Source: JAABVY01 sp964627935
GTDB lineage: Bacteria; Zixibacteria; MSB-5A5; JAABVY01
Assembly: GCA_964627935.1 (NCBI GenBank)
Contig: CAZVLB010000011.1
Coordinates: 1-64,000, forward strand
DNA length: 64,000 bases
Direction: 5' to 3'
Shown here: positions 16,555-24,900 of the stretch, piece by piece
How positions within the stretch are numbered: position 1 is the stretch's first letter
Layout: each line of letters opens with the position of its first letter
The notes under the pieces: model-generated
The model's database searches: none
What the model was told of the DNA's origin: nothing
Seen by the model: the letters and a program-made list of their open reading frames with translations, nothing else
Program-made: the position numbers and the translations under genes

Positions 16555-16583
16555 ATTGTATAACGGATTTATAGCGCAGTCAA
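16555..16583 (-). promoter_or_regulatory. Sigma-70-type promoter of the defence operon
   Basis: On the minus strand TTGACT (16578-16583) and TACAAT (16555-16560) are 17 bases apart, a near-consensus pair. Transcription would begin near 16548, about 34 bases before the abiEi ATG at 16514. No other convincing promoter is seen within the operon down to 4761. Confidence 0.7.
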
Positions 16584-16815
16584 GCACTTTTCAACGGAAA
16601 AGGTAAAATATGGGATTTCTTATTTTACTTTGATATTAAAAAGTATAATAAACTTAAAGACTTTTGGCATACACCTCTTTCTAACATTTTTCTAACAAAA
16701 CGAGCAAAAAGACCAGATAATAAGAGAAAACACCAGACACTGTGTTTTCTGTAAGTTATTGCTATTATTACAGGTTAGTGCCTGGTGCTTTCTGTAGTCT
16801 GGACTGCTGAGCAAG
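16584..16815. other. Non-coding stretch left of the tRNA remnant
   Basis: This AT-rich stretch has no supported gene. Short repeated phrases are visible (ACACCAGACACTGTGTTTTCTG and, about 50 bases on, GTGCCTGGTGCTTTCTG, which form an imperfect inverted repeat around 16730-16797). They could be a terminator-like or integrase arm site. Confidence 0.35.
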
Positions 16816-16857
16816 CTCATAACCCGAAGGTCACAGGTTCAAATCCTGTCCCCGCTA
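16816..16857 (+). other. 3' half of a tRNA-Met (CAU) gene: attachment-site remnant
   Basis: The sequence runs from the anticodon loop CTCATAA through the 3' anticodon stem (CCCGA), a variable loop, and a complete T arm (ACAGG TTCAAAT CCTGT). It ends with the acceptor strand CCCCGCT and discriminator A. The five bases before the loop (GCAAG) do not pair with CCCGA, and no D arm or 5' acceptor strand (GCGGGG) lies upstream. It is therefore only a 3' half. A break exactly at the anticodon loop is the classic crossover position for integrases that use tRNA genes. No CCA is encoded. Confidence 0.75.
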
Positions 16858-16990
16858 TTTTTATTTTTGGAGATTTGCTCTTCAATCCCAAATAATCCCT
16901 CAAAATTCACACTGCCATTCAAAGAAATGTATATCCCTTCGGCCTTTTTCACAGGCGTAACTTTAAACGGTCCAACGCATTGCGACAATG
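16839..16990 (-). pseudogene. Remnant of a recombinase-like gene tail ending in the tRNA half
   Basis: On the minus strand the fragment reads FKVTPVKKAEGIYISLNG, then SVNFEGLFGIEEQISKNKNS, and stops inside the tRNA half at 16839. The same peptide, with a one-base frameshift, is found at 36159-36290 (KNEEKYIALNGSVNFEG, shift, LLGIGKQITKNTNS). A gene tail that overlaps a tRNA 3' half is what integrases that use tRNA sites leave behind. The family itself is not recognisable from so short a piece, and an open frame continuing to 17105 looks random beyond this part. Confidence 0.5.
16853..16985 (+). repeat. Dispersed direct repeat, copy 1 (with 36159-36290)
   Basis: Starting at CGCTATTT (the tRNA end), this copy aligns with 36159 onward in the same orientation. 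Shared blocks include ATTTGCT, CCAATCCC/TCAATCCC, CCCTCAAAATTCACACT and CCATTCAAAG. By eye identity is near 80% over the first 75 bases and then falls. A one-base gap in the middle accounts for the frameshift in copy 2. Confidence 0.75.
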
Positions 16991-17124
16991 TCTCCTGAGC
17001 CTTGCAGTAAACCATTCTCCACAAGCTCATATTTATGGCAAAATAAAATTGTTTCTCGTGCTTCTTTTGAAAGGTAGCAAATTTAAAATACCTGCAACAA
17101 TCCAACCCTCCAGTAAACTAATAA

Positions 17125-17152
17125 TTGACTTCAGCTTATATAGAATTATATT
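17125..17152 (+). promoter_or_regulatory. Possible sigma-70 promoter of kinase 1
   Basis: TTGACT (17125-17130) and TATATT (17147-17152) are separated by 16 bases, placing transcription start near 17159, about 36 bases before the kinase start codon. Confidence 0.4.
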
Positions 17153-17194
17153 GTTGACGGATTGCTAAGTGCACACCCGGGATATTGTTAACAC

Positions 17195-19465
17195 ATGCGA
17201 TATTTTATTCTCAGTCTTGGTATTCTCATACTATTAGCAGGTTCCCAGGCATATTCGACTGAGGAGTTCAAAATTGAATATGACAGAAATCCAGCCTATC
17301 TTCCCTTGAAATTCGACACTATTACCAGAGTCATTTATCCCTCAAGAAAACAAATCCAATGCTATGCATATGTACTTGAAACCGGGCAGGGAGAATCTAA
17401 CAAAGCCAAGCTTGTAACCTGCAGAAATGGCAAGATAGGAACAAACGATCCGGCGGTTATCGGTTTTCGAAGCTATCCGCCACTTGACGAGCTATATGAT
17501 AATTCATTTAGGCTTGAACTGTGTTTTGTAATGCTCCACCGGGAAAAGAATGGCGACCCAGTGTTAATTGGTACCGGGTTTCGCGGTGATTCCGCATATA
17601 TCGTGCGAATAAATACAGCAAAGGGAAACCGGGCGATTATTCCTATAAGCTCCCGATCATCACTGGATAATAGTGACAAATGGGAACCCAATGTTGGGAT
17701 TTCAGCAATCGAGGATTATGACTTTGATGGACGAACGGAGGCCTTTATCATGGTTAAGTCCGATAAAAGTCCCGCAAACATACACAATGAATTAATCTGC
17801 ATCGAGATTGATGATCTTCGCGTTGAATGGCGATTAGCGATGCCTGTATTTACCGATGTAATACAACCTTACAAGCGAAAATTCGGAATATGCAGTGATT
17901 CTCTTAATCCCCGGGTCATGTTTGTAACCTACGGCTCAAGAAAACGCAAGTATGATTCTAATTTTCACGATTACTACAAAAATCTATGTGTAGTCGATGA
18001 TCAAGGCAAAATAGTATATAACCGATTGGTCTCGGCCCAGATTGATTTTCCCCAGTTACTTACTTTGCCATCCGGTAATAAATTTCTACTCGGCCACACA
18101 CTTAATTTGCTCGATCCGAACTCTCTTGGTAATCTAAATGATTCAATGCTCATAAAGTCCCTGAAACGGGACTCCTACCATCTATCGATTATTGATAAGC
18201 AGGCTGAAATTCTAAAAACAACTACATTGGATGAAGAACCAATCAACATTTGGCTGTCAACTTTTAAAAAGAGAGACGATACCTGTATTTATATAAAATT
18301 TAAAAGCAATAATATCCGTGTCTATGACCTGAATCTGAATGAGATCGCCCGTTCCAGGATCACCCGAGGTTCTGGTTATGTGGACCATATCAAACTCCAG
18401 AGATACGGTGACTGCGCGGTTTTTGGTAATGGCATCTACTCAAAAGATTATAAAAAGCTAGCGCATTTTCCATCCACAATAATGCAAATCGAGCCATTGA
18501 TGATTGATTCCAATGGGCTGGCGAATGAGATATTGATCAATACTTTAAAGGGATTCTATATTTGCAGGTTGAAAGAAACCAGCCTGTTTGAAATGATTTC
18601 CTATATATACATAAACAATCAAACTTATGTTCTGATGGCATTATCCGGGCTACTGCTTCTTCTGGTTGTCGTCAATTTTTACAGGCATAAAAATCGTGCC
18701 AACCTGATCCGGATTGCCCGACAGAAAAGGGAGCTGGAGGAAACTCACCAAGCGCTTCGCCGGGCCCAGCAGACAATTATCGAGCAGGAAAAATACAAAC
18801 AGGCTCGTGATATAGCCGGAGGGTTCGCGCATGAAATCCGCAATGCCCTGTTCCCGGCCAAAAGCATGATTCGAAAGTTCTCCAAAGATCGCGACTCCAG
18901 GATCAAAGATGAAATCTGGTTGAATAGATTTATAGAATCCGCCAATCTCTCAATCGAAAGGGCAATTGAATTAACCCGGCTCATTTCACAATATACCAGT
19001 CTTGAATCCCTTCCCCCGCCGGTGCCCGTAAATATCATGGCTGTGATAAAGGACATGTTGTCGATCAACCAAACCAGAATTGAGGATCAGGCAGTTTCGA
19101 TCAGGGTTGAATGTAACCCGAACCTTGAGATACCGGGAAACCATGAAAACCTGCTGCTTGTGTTCAATAATATTCTAAGCAATTCCTTAGATGCCTTGAC
19201 GAAATCCGTTTCTCCGCATATATTTATTACTGCAAGGGATATCAATAATAGTATACTGATAGAATTTGAGGATAATGGTTCCGGGATAAGTCCCGAGGAC
19301 CTTGGGAAAATCTTCGATTTCTTCTTTTCTACAAAGCCTGATAAAGGCACAGGCATTGGACTGACTATAACAAAAAAAATAGTTGAATTCTATGGCGGCA
19401 CAATTGAAGCCAACAGCGATCCGGGTTCCGGTACGACTATAAAGCTTCTTTTTAATCAGAGTTAA
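17195..19465 (+). CDS. Sensor histidine kinase 1 with large periplasmic domain
   Basis: The 756-residue kinase has a signal peptide (residues 1-20) and a periplasmic sensor of about 450 residues. That sensor includes an FG-GAP/VCBS-like segment DYDFDGRTEAFIMV, suggesting a beta-propeller. One membrane helix lies at about 476-494 (ALSGLLLLLVVVNFYRHK), followed by a coiled coil. The H box is GGFAHEIRNALFP with His546. The ATPase domain shows NNILSNSLDAL (N box), EDNGSGISPEDL (G1), FFFSTKPDKGTGIGL (F/G2) and a terminal GSGTTIKL. There is no receiver domain, so its partner should be the adjacent NtrC-type regulator, whose start lies about 40 bases downstream. It is 40-50% alike by eye to kinase 2 (24901), including the same membrane-helix ending VVNFYR. 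The signal sensed is unknown. Confidence 0.9.
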   Translation: MRYFILSLGILILLAGSQAYSTEEFKIEYDRNPAYLPLKFDTITRVIYPSRKQIQCYAYVLETGQGESNKAKLVTCRNGKIGTNDPAVIGFRSYPPLDELYDNSFRLELCFVMLHREKNGDPVLIGTGFRGDSAYIVRINTAKGNRAIIPISSRSSLDNSDKWEPNVGISAIEDYDFDGRTEAFIMVKSDKSPANIHNELICIEIDDLRVEWRLAMPVFTDVIQPYKRKFGICSDSLNPRVMFVTYGSRKRKYDSNFHDYYKNLCVVDDQGKIVYNRLVSAQIDFPQLLTLPSGNKFLLGHTLNLLDPNSLGNLNDSMLIKSLKRDSYHLSIIDKQAEILKTTTLDEEPINIWLSTFKKRDDTCIYIKFKSNNIRVYDLNLNEIARSRITRGSGYVDHIKLQRYGDCAVFGNGIYSKDYKKLAHFPSTIMQIEPLMIDSNGLANEILINTLKGFYICRLKETSLFEMISYIYINNQTYVLMALSGLLLLLVVVNFYRHKNRANLIRIARQKRELEETHQALRRAQQTIIEQEKYKQARDIAGGFAHEIRNALFPAKSMIRKFSKDRDSRIKDEIWLNRFIESANLSIERAIELTRLISQYTSLESLPPPVPVNIMAVIKDMLSINQTRIEDQAVSIRVECNPNLEIPGNHENLLLVFNNILSNSLDALTKSVSPHIFITARDINNSILIEFEDNGSGISPEDLGKIFDFFFSTKPDKGTGIGLTITKKIVEFYGGTIEANSDPGSGTTIKLLFNQS

Positions 19466-19503
19466 GACCGTTTGATAATCAACATTACGATTGGGTGGAC
19501 CTC

Positions 19504-20910
19504 ATGGGCGATTCTAATGATTTCATAGTATTGATTGTTGATGACGACAAACCGGTCCTGGACGCATTGGTACATCTTTTCGAGGATAATTATGCCCTTC
19601 TGACAGCCTCCTCAGGTGAAGAGGCGATAGAGGCCTGCAAAAATGAAAACCTGATCGCGGTTATCATCATGGATATCAAAATGCCTCGTATGAACGGCAT
19701 CGAGGCATGGCATGTAATCCGTAATATTCTGCCTGATACAAAGATAATATTCCACACCGGCTATCCAGGCGATTATGATGAAAATCAAATCGATTCAGAA
19801 GAAGAACCATTCGATTCTATTAACAAATTTGAGCCGCTGCTTCGTCTCGAACGATCGGTAAAAAATGCTTACAATGCCTTCAAGAGTGAATACCTGAATC
19901 AAACCGCCATATTTGCATCCGGCGCTGATTTTGGGATGATTGGCAACTCACCCCAAATGCAAAGAGTTTATAATCAGATCGCAAAGACTGCTCCCACCGA
20001 TGCCTATGTTATGATATTGGGTGAAACGGGCACCGGAAAGGAACTGGTCGCTCATGCCATCCACAATTACAGCAACCGAAAAGACAGAAACATCGTGATT
20101 TTCAATTGTAATCACAGGGCAATCGAATTGGTTGAACCCGAGCTTTTCGGCTATAAAAAAGGGGCATTTACCGGTGCCTATGAGAATCGCATAGGAATTT
20201 TTGAGTATGGAAATGGCAGTACGGTGTTTTTGGATGAGATCGGGGATCTTGATATCACTACCCAGGAAAAAATACTTCGCATTGTTGAAACTGGAAAATT
20301 CTACCGCGTTGGTGAGCCGGGTGTTGTTCGTGATGTTGATGTCAGGATTATCTGCGCAACTCACCGTGATCTTGAGCAGGGTGTAAAAGAAGGCCGATTC
20401 AGGGAAGATCTTTTCTATCGTCTGAACAAAGTCATGATTCGCCTGCCTGCTTTGCGGGAAAGAAAGGAAGACATACCCGCTTTGGTCAATCATTTTACGG
20501 ATCGGTTTACAGTCCAGGCCGGCCAGATGCCCAAGATATTCGATTCCTCGGCTATGGAAGTGCTGTCAAGGCATGACTGGCCCGGCAATGTACGTGAGCT
20601 GATGGGCCTGATGGAATCACTGATAATAATGACAGATTCCGGGATCATAACGGGCCATGATGTGGAGCTTCAGCTTGGTCTTGAGCCTCGCCAGCAAGCC
20701 ACAGTCGGGAATCCTGGCCTGTCTGATAAAATCGAGAATTATCGCCGGGATTGTATTGTCGACGCTATCTCCCGGACAGATAAAAACATAAATGCCGCAG
20801 CCCGCCTTCTAAAAGTTGACCCCGCCAACCTCCGCAAATGGATCAAAAAATATAATATCGATGTCAAGCGATTATCCAGCCAAACATTCAGTGATACCCA
20901 AAAACAATAA
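19504..20910 (+). CDS. NtrC-family sigma-54-dependent response regulator 1
   Basis: This 468-residue activator has a receiver domain (about 1-120; acidic pocket LIVDDDK, phospho-acceptor Asp in VIIMDIKMPRMNG). A sigma-54 AAA+ domain follows, with Walker A GETGTGKE, the sigma-54 contact loop GAFTGA intact, and Walker B VFLDEIGDLD. It ends with a Fis-type helix-turn-helix (INAAARLLKVDPANLRKWIKK). The recognition part is almost identical to that of regulator 2. The ATG at 19504 was chosen because GGGTGG lies upstream; a GTG at 19495 would add three residues. It is expected to be phosphorylated by kinase 1 and to activate the -24/-12 site at 21046 ahead of the glycosidase gene. Confidence 0.92.
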   Translation: MGDSNDFIVLIVDDDKPVLDALVHLFEDNYALLTASSGEEAIEACKNENLIAVIIMDIKMPRMNGIEAWHVIRNILPDTKIIFHTGYPGDYDENQIDSEEEPFDSINKFEPLLRLERSVKNAYNAFKSEYLNQTAIFASGADFGMIGNSPQMQRVYNQIAKTAPTDAYVMILGETGTGKELVAHAIHNYSNRKDRNIVIFNCNHRAIELVEPELFGYKKGAFTGAYENRIGIFEYGNGSTVFLDEIGDLDITTQEKILRIVETGKFYRVGEPGVVRDVDVRIICATHRDLEQGVKEGRFREDLFYRLNKVMIRLPALRERKEDIPALVNHFTDRFTVQAGQMPKIFDSSAMEVLSRHDWPGNVRELMGLMESLIIMTDSGIITGHDVELQLGLEPRQQATVGNPGLSDKIENYRRDCIVDAISRTDKNINAAARLLKVDPANLRKWIKKYNIDVKRLSSQTFSDTQKQ

Positions 20911-20967
20911 ATAGTCACTGATCCCTGTATATAATACTCGACCATTCGCCCAGTTCGTGTTTTTGAA

Positions 20968-20987
20968 ACCTGCTTACACAGGCAGGT
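20968..20987 (+). promoter_or_regulatory. Inverted repeat, possible activator site for cassette 1
   Basis: ACCTGC (20968-20973) and GCAGGT (20982-20987) are separated by eight bases, about 60 bases upstream of the sigma-54-like site. Cassette 2 has a CAGGT / ACCTG inverted pair at 28562-28578. A shared half-site would fit the near-identical helix-turn-helix of regulators 1 and 2, but five-base words recur easily by chance. Confidence 0.3.
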
Positions 20988-21045
20988 GCTTCAGCGCATT
21001 AGTGTAAATCATTGCCGCGCCGCATCTAACATTATCTCAAAATTT

Positions 21046-21061
21046 TGGCATGTATGTTGAT
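21046..21061 (+). promoter_or_regulatory. Sigma-54-like (-24/-12) promoter of the glycosidase gene
   Basis: TGGCATGTATGTTGAT aligns with the consensus TGGCACGNNNNTTGCW at all key positions except A for C in the -12 element. Transcription would begin near 21072, leaving a leader of about 137 bases before the start codon at 21209. The site follows directly after an NtrC-type gene. Confidence 0.55.
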
Positions 21062-21208
21062 TTATATATCCATGATGATCAGTCAATCTAAAATTCTCGC
21101 AACCGCAATCATGAATTGGAGAGGAGTTTAGAATGTAGGACAAGCACACCCGTCAGCTATTAACAAACAAATGCGAACCCAAAAAAAGGACAAAAAGGAG
21201 AGATACCT

Positions 21209-24200
21209 ATGCAAACAACTAAAATAATAACTGCCTTGATGTTTTTGGCATTGATTCAATTTGCGGCCATTGCAACTGCAGATATTGATGAAGGCCTTAT
21301 TGCACATTACAATTTTGATAATGGCACAGCTATTGATGTTAGCGGTGGTGGTCATGATGGCGTATTAATTGGAAATCCGGCATTCATTCCGGCGGAATGT
21401 GATGATGCCATATCGCCGGATGGTATTGATGATTATGTTAACATCACAGGCAATATCGAGGATTTGATGTTTAATAATCAATCATTAAGCATTTCTACCT
21501 GGGTACAGATAACTGACAATGTCAACGAAAAAAGGCTCTATGTCTATCTGGGCAGGGACCAGTCATATTCACCGAATGCCGAAATTCTGCTGGTAAAAGA
21601 CCGTAGCGGTCATATGGATGGTCGAATTCATATGGTCGTAGCCCATCATGGCGCTCTCCAGACTACTGCCAGTTCAATCTTAACAGGTGAACAATTACCA
21701 AAAAACGAATGGCTTCATCTGGCCGGCATAGTGGATAAGGAAAGCGATTGTGTCAGGCTCTATATAAACGGTGAACTACAGGAGGAAACCTATGGCATAA
21801 TCAATTTCGATTTGAGTACCGGCAGTAAGCCATTCAGGGCCACTATCGGCACCTATGAACTGAATAACTATCAGAATGGCCCTATGGATGAAGTTAGAAT
21901 CTACAACCGCGCCCTGTCGGCGTCAGAAGTTCAAACACTCTATGAGCAATGCGCGCCAGGCGATGATCCATATTATTATGTAGCAGAAACATCTCCCGGC
22001 AGTGATATTTGGAGGATTTTTGAAAATGGATGCCCCAATCCATATATTATTCAAGGCGTTGTTAAAAATTCTCTCGAATGGAATGCGCTGGGTCATTGGG
22101 CTCCTGACGGAGGACACGAGTACTCAAGTTTAGATTTCGAGAATATTAAAAACGACTGGAATGCAAATACTGTTAGGATACCACTTAATCAGGTATTCTG
22201 GCTAAATCGGCCAGAATATAGAGACCTTATTGATAATGTAGTAAGTGATGCAAACTCTATTGGCCTTAATATTATTCTTGATTTACATTGGACCGCTGGT
22301 GGCACGCTTAGTGAAAATTTAATAGGCCAGTATAGAATGCCAGATAATCATTCTCTTGAGTTCTGGTTCGATCTTGCTACGAGATACAAAGATAGAGATT
22401 CAGTCTTTTTCGAAGTATTTAATGAGCCATACGACATTGATATAGAAACATGGCTTTGGGGGTCATCAGGTGATATAGGCCCGGGAGATTATATTGATAA
22501 AAATCGGGACATGGTGAACGATTCTGGATTATGGCATGCTGTCGGTATGCAGGAAATTATTGACATCATTCGTGTAAATGCTGAAGCAAAAAATCTGATT
22601 ATAGTTCCAGGAAGAAATTGGGCCAAGGATCTTTCTCATATTGATGAATATGCGTTAAATGGTATAAATATTGCATACTCTGCCCATGCCTATCAAGAAT
22701 ATGCCTGGATAAACTTTCCCATTTTTAAGGTATTAAGAATACTGAAATGGAACTACTTATTTGGGGATGTTTCATCAAAATATCCAGTGGTCTTAACCGA
22801 GTATGGGCAGTATGATTGTTGCTCCAATACTATTATCGATCTGCTCAATTACATCATACCCAAGGATATTGGTTTTACAGCTTGGGCTTGGTATTGGCAA
22901 GATCCATCTTGTTCTATGGATAATTCCTTTAATCCATGTGAGCATCCTACAATTATCTCTGATTGGAATGGTACTCCATCTGCTATAGGAATGCCGACCT
23001 ATGAAATAATGAAATATGGATATATGGATAATAATTACTTATGTGATTGCAAGGATTACACTGATACTGAATATGGAACAGAGCATTGTAATTTCTGTCC
23101 GATCATTATTGCAAAGCTATCGCCAATAGATATGACCATTATAGATTCTTATGGCAATATGATGAATAATGAGGTAAATCAGATTTCGGGTGGTTATTAT
23201 TCCGAATATGAGATCGCAGATGGTGATACTGCTGCAATTGCATTTATTCAGCAACCATTTGATGAAATTTATCAGGTCATTATAACACCCAAATCTGACG
23301 CTTTGCCAAATGAGACATTCACCCTTTTTGCAATACAAAACGAGGATACTCTTTTTGCCCTTTGTGATGCTCCTATCAGCAGCATAGACACCGACGGCTA
23401 TTTCATCTCTACCCTTGATACCGGCTCAATATCAGGAATCGTTGAAGCTGAGGCCAATGCCCTGACTGGCGTGCCGGTTGATTTGTATGATTCGCTTAAT
23501 AATATAATAGCGTCAGCGTTAACAGATAGCGCCGGATATTATCAATTCCCTGCCCTTAATAATGGGGACTATTCTGTCTCGATCTCAACACCGCTTGGCT
23601 ACCAGACCTCAGAGGAAACCAAGTCCATCAAAGTCAGCGGCCTTCCGCATGAGATTAATTTCGAATTGAATCAACTTGATATGACACCGTCTCAACGCTC
23701 CCGCGGCTACTGGGCGCATCAGTTACATCGTGCTTTGAAGGACAGACCGAAGCATTACACAACAGATGATTTTGCTGGCTTTGCAGGGTTGATAGATGTT
23801 CACTTCAATCAGAATGAGCTCAATCCAGTGAATTTCTACACTGTTACGCAACCGGCCAATCAAAACGACAGCTTGACTGTTTTAAAAAGGCTCCTGCACA
23901 TGCGCAATACTGATGATGAATGGGAGCCAATGTTGAAGCGTCTTGCGAAGGCGCAACTTATGGCGCTGATGCTCAATGTGGTGTCGGGCAAAGTTCATCA
24001 GACATACGAAATCACCCAGGATGGTCGAACAATAAGCCAGCTAATCACATACTGCGATATGCTTGTTAATGATGAAATCGATCCATCTGATAATGATTCC
24101 TGGCCGGGTTACGGAAGTCCATGGTTCAGGTATATCTATGCCGGCTACATGCTTGTCAGGGCAAACCTGGGTCTGACAATCCCGTCAGGTATGATACCGG

Positions 24201-24529
24201 CAAATGTGATTAATATTACCTATAAACACAGTAATGAGATGCAGCTACCGGAAGGATTTGAACTCTCCCCGAACTATCCCAATCCGTTCAACCCGGAGAC
24301 CGAGATCAGCTACAGTATACCCTCAGGCTGTCATGTTACTCTCGAGGTCTATAACATCACCGGGCAGAAAGTTGTAACTCTGATTGACGGTTATCAGGAG
24401 GCGGGCAGACACACGGCCAGATGGGACAGCAGAGATGAACAGGGCGACGGCGTGGCCTCGGGAATCTACTTATACCGTCTGACCGCGGGCGAATACACAC
24501 AGACCAGGAAGATGACGTTGATGAAATAA
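21209..24529 (+). CDS. Secreted GH5-type glycoside hydrolase with LamG and sorting domains
   Basis: The 1,106-residue protein has a signal peptide (1-22) and a LamG/concanavalin-like domain (about 25-250, IAHYNFDNGTAIDVSGGGHD). A glycoside hydrolase family 5-like domain (about 265-600) shows the acid/base in FEVFNEPYD (Glu406), the nucleophile in VVLTEYGQYD (Glu531), and LNIILDLHWT. A carboxypeptidase-regulatory/SdrD-like beta domain (about 745-825) and an unrecognised segment starting RSRGYWAHQLHRAL follow. The C-terminal sorting-type domain begins SPNYPNPFNPETEISYSIP and ends VASGIYLYRLTAGEYTQTRK, typical of T9SS/FlgD-like tails. AAGGAG precedes the ATG. It probably acts outside the cell on a beta-glucan such as cellulose or mannan; the exact substrate is not readable. 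Confidence 0.85.
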   Translation: MQTTKIITALMFLALIQFAAIATADIDEGLIAHYNFDNGTAIDVSGGGHDGVLIGNPAFIPAECDDAISPDGIDDYVNITGNIEDLMFNNQSLSISTWVQITDNVNEKRLYVYLGRDQSYSPNAEILLVKDRSGHMDGRIHMVVAHHGALQTTASSILTGEQLPKNEWLHLAGIVDKESDCVRLYINGELQEETYGIINFDLSTGSKPFRATIGTYELNNYQNGPMDEVRIYNRALSASEVQTLYEQCAPGDDPYYYVAETSPGSDIWRIFENGCPNPYIIQGVVKNSLEWNALGHWAPDGGHEYSSLDFENIKNDWNANTVRIPLNQVFWLNRPEYRDLIDNVVSDANSIGLNIILDLHWTAGGTLSENLIGQYRMPDNHSLEFWFDLATRYKDRDSVFFEVFNEPYDIDIETWLWGSSGDIGPGDYIDKNRDMVNDSGLWHAVGMQEIIDIIRVNAEAKNLIIVPGRNWAKDLSHIDEYALNGINIAYSAHAYQEYAWINFPIFKVLRILKWNYLFGDVSSKYPVVLTEYGQYDCCSNTIIDLLNYIIPKDIGFTAWAWYWQDPSCSMDNSFNPCEHPTIISDWNGTPSAIGMPTYEIMKYGYMDNNYLCDCKDYTDTEYGTEHCNFCPIIIAKLSPIDMTIIDSYGNMMNNEVNQISGGYYSEYEIADGDTAAIAFIQQPFDEIYQVIITPKSDALPNETFTLFAIQNEDTLFALCDAPISSIDTDGYFISTLDTGSISGIVEAEANALTGVPVDLYDSLNNIIASALTDSAGYYQFPALNNGDYSVSISTPLGYQTSEETKSIKVSGLPHEINFELNQLDMTPSQRSRGYWAHQLHRALKDRPKHYTTDDFAGFAGLIDVHFNQNELNPVNFYTVTQPANQNDSLTVLKRLLHMRNTDDEWEPMLKRLAKAQLMALMLNVVSGKVHQTYEITQDGRTISQLITYCDMLVNDEIDPSDNDSWPGYGSPWFRYIYAGYMLVRANLGLTIPSGMIPANVINITYKHSNEMQLPEGFELSPNYPNPFNPETEISYSIPSGCHVTLEVYNITGQKVVTLIDGYQEAGRHTARWDSRDEQGDGVASGIYLYRLTAGEYTQTRKMTLMK

Positions 24530-24586
24530 AATAAAGGGGGCAGCGAGGGATCGCCTCTCTGACCCATAAGCCAGAGATATCCTTCT

Positions 24587-24619
24587 AAAAAGCCGTCCGG
24601 CACAAACCGGGCGGCTTTT
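24587..24619 (+). terminator. Intrinsic terminator of the glycosidase gene
   Basis: A long GC-rich hairpin (AAAAGCCGTCCGG / CCGGGCGGCTTTT, with one mismatch) with a six-base loop lies about 60 bases after the stop codon and ends in TTTT. Confidence 0.85.
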
Positions 24620-24645
24620 GTAGTGATCATCATTACATTCTACAA

Positions 24646-24702
24646 CCTGACTACAGTCTTAAAGCCCAATCACATTTCCTTAAAATATCTAAGTGCCGCC
24701 CC
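24646..24702 (+). repeat. Post-terminator repeat, copy 1 (with 36101-36155)
   Basis: After the terminators of the two large secreted-protein genes, a similar stretch of about 55 bases appears, with shared words CCTG, CATTTCC, TAAAA and TCTAA in the same order. By eye identity is about 70%. It suggests that the two cassettes arose by duplication. Confidence 0.45.
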
Positions 24703-24839
24703 GCTGCTACATTTATAAATGTTTGCCAGTTGGTCAGTTAATTAATAAGTTAATAAGACTTTGATTGCTTCGGGCTTAATGTTTGATCTTTGCCTCAAAC
24801 CAATCTACGGCTATATTCCATTGCTTAAGAATAGATTAC

Positions 24840-24867
24840 TTGACAAAATCCGACTCCCTGATAATTT
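24840..24867 (+). promoter_or_regulatory. Possible sigma-70 promoter of kinase 2
   Basis: TTGACA (24840-24845) and TAATTT (24862-24867) are 16 bases apart, putting transcription start about 27 bases before the TTG start codon at 24901. The promoter of kinase 1 has the same 16-base spacing. Nothing else is recognised between the upstream repeat and this site. Confidence 0.45.
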
Positions 24868-24900
24868 ATAGATGCTTACACCTGCAATGGGACCGGAAAA

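Noticed and set aside
16816..16857. A functional tRNA-Met gene
   Set aside because: The 5' acceptor strand, D arm and 5' anticodon strand are missing; only the 3' half is present.
16991..17105. N-terminal extension of the recombinase-tail remnant as a complete 88-residue gene
   Set aside because: Sequence beyond about 16990 shows no match to the second copy and looks like random open frame; no ribosome-binding site was seen.
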